Source: Streptomyces sp. KMM 9044 (lineage in GTDB: Bacteria > Actinomycetota > Actinomycetes > Streptomycetales > Streptomycetaceae). Taken from it: a stretch of DNA of 64,000 bases. Below, piece after piece: positions 62,515 through 64,000 of this stretch. Every line of letters begins with the position of its first letter. The stretch's first letter is position 1. The translations under genes were made by a program, and so were the position numbers. Below the pieces are notes generated by a model that was given only the letters and a program-made list of their open reading frames with translations, was not told where the DNA came from and did no database searches. The DNA is taken from the NCBI RefSeq assembly GCF_024701375.2, contig NZ_CP113910.1, positions 5,270,001 to 5,334,000 of the forward strand, given 5' to 3'.

Positions 62515-63696
62515 TCAGGCGCCGAACGAGTGCACCGTCGTCGTCCGGTACGTCTCGCCCGGACGCAGCACCGTCGACGGGAACGACGGCTGGTTCGGCG
62601 CGTCCGGGAAGTGCTGGGTCTCCAGGCACAGTCCGTCGCCCTGGCGGTAGACCCGCCCACCGGTGCCGACGAGGGTGCCGTCGAGGAAGTTCCCCGAGTA
62701 GAACTGCAGTCCGGGCTCGTTGGTGGCGATCCGCAGGGTGCGGCCGGAGGACGGGTCGCGCAGGGTCGCGGCGTGTCCGGGGCGCGCGGTGATGCCCTTG
62801 TCGAGCACCCAGTTGTGGTCGAAACCCTGCCCGTACAGCATCTGTTGGTGCGCCACGCGGAGGTCCCGGCCGATCGGCTTGGCGCTGCGGAAGTCGAACG
62901 GGGTGCCGCCGACCCGGGCCAGTTCGCCGGTGGGGATCAGCCCGGCGTCGACCGGTGTGTAACGGTTGGCGGCGATGGTCAGCTCGTGGTCGTCGACCGA
63001 ACCGCTGCTCTCGCCGGCGAGGTTCCAGTAGACGTGGCTGGTGAGGTTGACGACGGTGGCCCGGTCGGTGGTGGCCGCGTAGTCGACGCGCCAGTCGCCG
63101 TGCCGGGTAAGGGTGTACGTCACCTTCGTGCGCAGGGTGCCCGGGTAGCCCATCTCGCCGTCGGCGCTGACGTAGGACAGGCGCAGTCCGACGTCGGAGC
63201 CCTCGGCGAACGGCTCGACGTCCCAGACCCGCTTGTCGAAGCCCTGGGCGCCCCCGTGCAGGCTGTTGGCGCCGTCGTTGACGGAGAGCTGGTGGGCCGT
63301 GCCGTCGAGGGTGAAGCGGCCCTCGGCGATCCGGTTGCCGTAGCGGCCGATCAGGGCGCCGAAGTACGGGCTGGACGCGACGTACTCCTCGATGGTGTCG
63401 AAGCCGAGCGAGACGTTGGCGTAGCGGCCCCGGCGGTCGGGGATCTCCAGGGACTGGACGATGCCGCCGTAGGACAGGACCTTCAGCCGTGTCCTGCCGT
63501 TGGCCAGCGACCAGCTGTGCACCTTCGTGCCGTCAGCGAGTGTGCCGAAGAGCGTCCGTACGGGCTTCCTGCCGCCCGCACCCGGGCCCCGGCCGCCGCC
63601 CGAGGCGTGTGCCGTCCCACCGGTCGTGGTGGCGGCGGTGACTCCGGCGGCCGCGGCCGCCGCTCCTGCGATGACCGTGCGTCTGTTCAGTTCCAC
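62515..63696 (-). CDS. galM: Aldose 1-epimerase, secreted
   Basis: This 393-residue protein has a twin-arginine-type signal (NRRTVIAGAAAAAAGVTAA). The galactose mutarotase core includes GNRIAEGRFTLDGTAHQLSV, NDGANSLHGGAQGFDKRVWD (His catalytic) and NLTSHVYWNLAGESSGSVDD, with the catalytic Glu in NEPGLQFYSGNFLDG. GTG at 63696 is preferred over TTG at 63702 since GGGAG is seven bases upstream. It interconverts galactose or arabinose anomers outside the cell. Confidence 0.9.
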   Translation of the reverse strand: MELNRRTVIAGAAAAAAGVTAATTTGGTAHASGGGRGPGAGGRKPVRTLFGTLADGTKVHSWSLANGRTRLKVLSYGGIVQSLEIPDRRGRYANVSLGFDTIEEYVASSPYFGALIGRYGNRIAEGRFTLDGTAHQLSVNDGANSLHGGAQGFDKRVWDVEPFAEGSDVGLRLSYVSADGEMGYPGTLRTKVTYTLTRHGDWRVDYAATTDRATVVNLTSHVYWNLAGESSGSVDDHELTIAANRYTPVDAGLIPTGELARVGGTPFDFRSAKPIGRDLRVAHQQMLYGQGFDHNWVLDKGITARPGHAATLRDPSSGRTLRIATNEPGLQFYSGNFLDGTLVGTGGRVYRQGDGLCLETQHFPDAPNQPSFPSTVLRPGETYRTTTVHSFGA

Positions 63697-63717
63697 TATC
63701 AAGCTCCCTCAAGAAGA

Positions 63718-63741
63718 GGGCCCCGCCTTCCGGCGGGGCCC
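63718..63741 (-). terminator. Hairpin between the permease and galM
   Basis: GGGCCCCGCC at 63718-63727 pairs with GGCGGGGCCC at 63732-63741 around TTCC. It lies between the permease stop and the galM start on the minus strand and may attenuate read-through into galM. Confidence 0.75.
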
Positions 63742-63749
63742 GAGCCGAC

Positions 63750-64000
63750 TTACGAACCGACCTTGCGCTTGTTCCACACGTCGAAGCCGACCGCCGCCAG
63801 GAGCACCAGGCCCTTGATGACCTGCTGCCAGTCGGTGCCGACGCCGACGAGGTTCATACCGTTGTTCAGCACACCCAGGACCAGGCCGCCGATGATCGCG
63901 CCGAGCACGGTGCCGACACCGCCGCTCATCGACGCGCCGCCGATGAACGCGGCCGCGATCGCCTCGAGTTCGAAGTTGAGGCCGGCCTTGGGCGAGGCCG
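63750..64000 (-). CDS. Sugar ABC transporter permease (MmsB/XylH type), C-terminal part
   Basis: The minus frame reads AIAAAFIGGASMSGGVGTVL and GGLVLGVLNNGMNLVGVGTD then QQVIKGLVLLAAVGFDVWNK, the end of a BPD_transp_2 permease for monosaccharides (multiple-sugar MmsB/xylose XylH type). The gene continues beyond the window. It supports sugar import next to galM, GH51 and SMP-30 genes. Confidence 0.88.
   Translation of the reverse strand, partial: ASPKAGLNFELEAIAAAFIGGASMSGGVGTVLGAIIGGLVLGVLNNGMNLVGVGTDWQQVIKGLVLLAAVGFDVWNKRKVGS

Overview
The window looks like part of a Streptomyces chromosome. It has very high G+C with third-position G/C bias, GTG and TTG starts, a ten-gene gas-vesicle cluster in the streptomycete order gvpO-A-F-G-Y-Z-J-L-S-K, twin-arginine-type secreted sugar hydrolases, an MreB/Mbl-like protein beside matB, and actinobacterial families such as DUF3068, MAB_1171c and AftD-like arabinofuranosyltransferases. 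No replication origin, rRNA or CRISPR is visible.

Bases 1-20000 are an accessory, heavily rearranged stretch. It opens with the last residues of an RHS/YD-repeat polymorphic toxin that runs in from upstream. Its core-to-tip junction is split by an ISAs1-type element (53-1508) with matching terminal repeats and an 8-bp target duplication. Further displaced RHS C-terminal tails, a Hint-domain remnant and candidate immunity genes follow, each next to a copy of one of two IS5-like elements (1009 bp at 1769 and 13947; 1020 bp at 3817 and 9247). Around them lie an intact ISL3 element, wrecks of IS110, IS630, IS1380, IS3 and IS256 elements, two stretches that look like pieces of group II intron RNA, two toxin-antitoxin pairs (Doc type at 5571-6154, YoeB/YefM type at 17739-18280), and broken host genes (DUF1906 glycosidase-like, CU044_5270 family, protein kinase, GH15, WD40, aldo/keto reductase).

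Bases 20000-46200 are mostly intact core-like genes. A STAS-ANTAR regulator and an MreB/Mbl-like gene precede an acyl-CoA carboxyltransferase-like gene and matB (malonyl-CoA ligase). A tightly coupled minus-strand operon (36687 down to 25428) then encodes a GT4 glycosyltransferase, two SAM methyltransferases, a very large AftD-like GT-C arabinofuranosyltransferase, a condensation-domain-like protein, a multi-TM carrier, a Trm112-like protein, an FkbM methyltransferase and an unknown protein. Most junctions are 4-bp ATGA/GTGA overlaps. With the DUF3068 gene upstream, this looks like an undescribed cell-surface glycoconjugate pathway. After it come PucR and IclR regulators, an SMP-30 lactonase-like gene, and an operon of an ImmA/IrrE-type metallopeptidase, two MAB_1171c-type membrane paralogues and a FAD oxidoreductase.

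Bases 46399-64000 carry arabinose/galactose-related genes (GH51 arabinofuranosidase, a GH35 protein that appears to lack both catalytic glutamates, aldose 1-epimerase, and the end of a sugar ABC permease), a secreted DUF4360 protein, an Asp23-family gene, the gas-vesicle operon (58566 down to 53102), an RHS fragment fused to a beheaded GH43-ricin protein, and an aminotransferase with a long Pro/Gln-rich tail.
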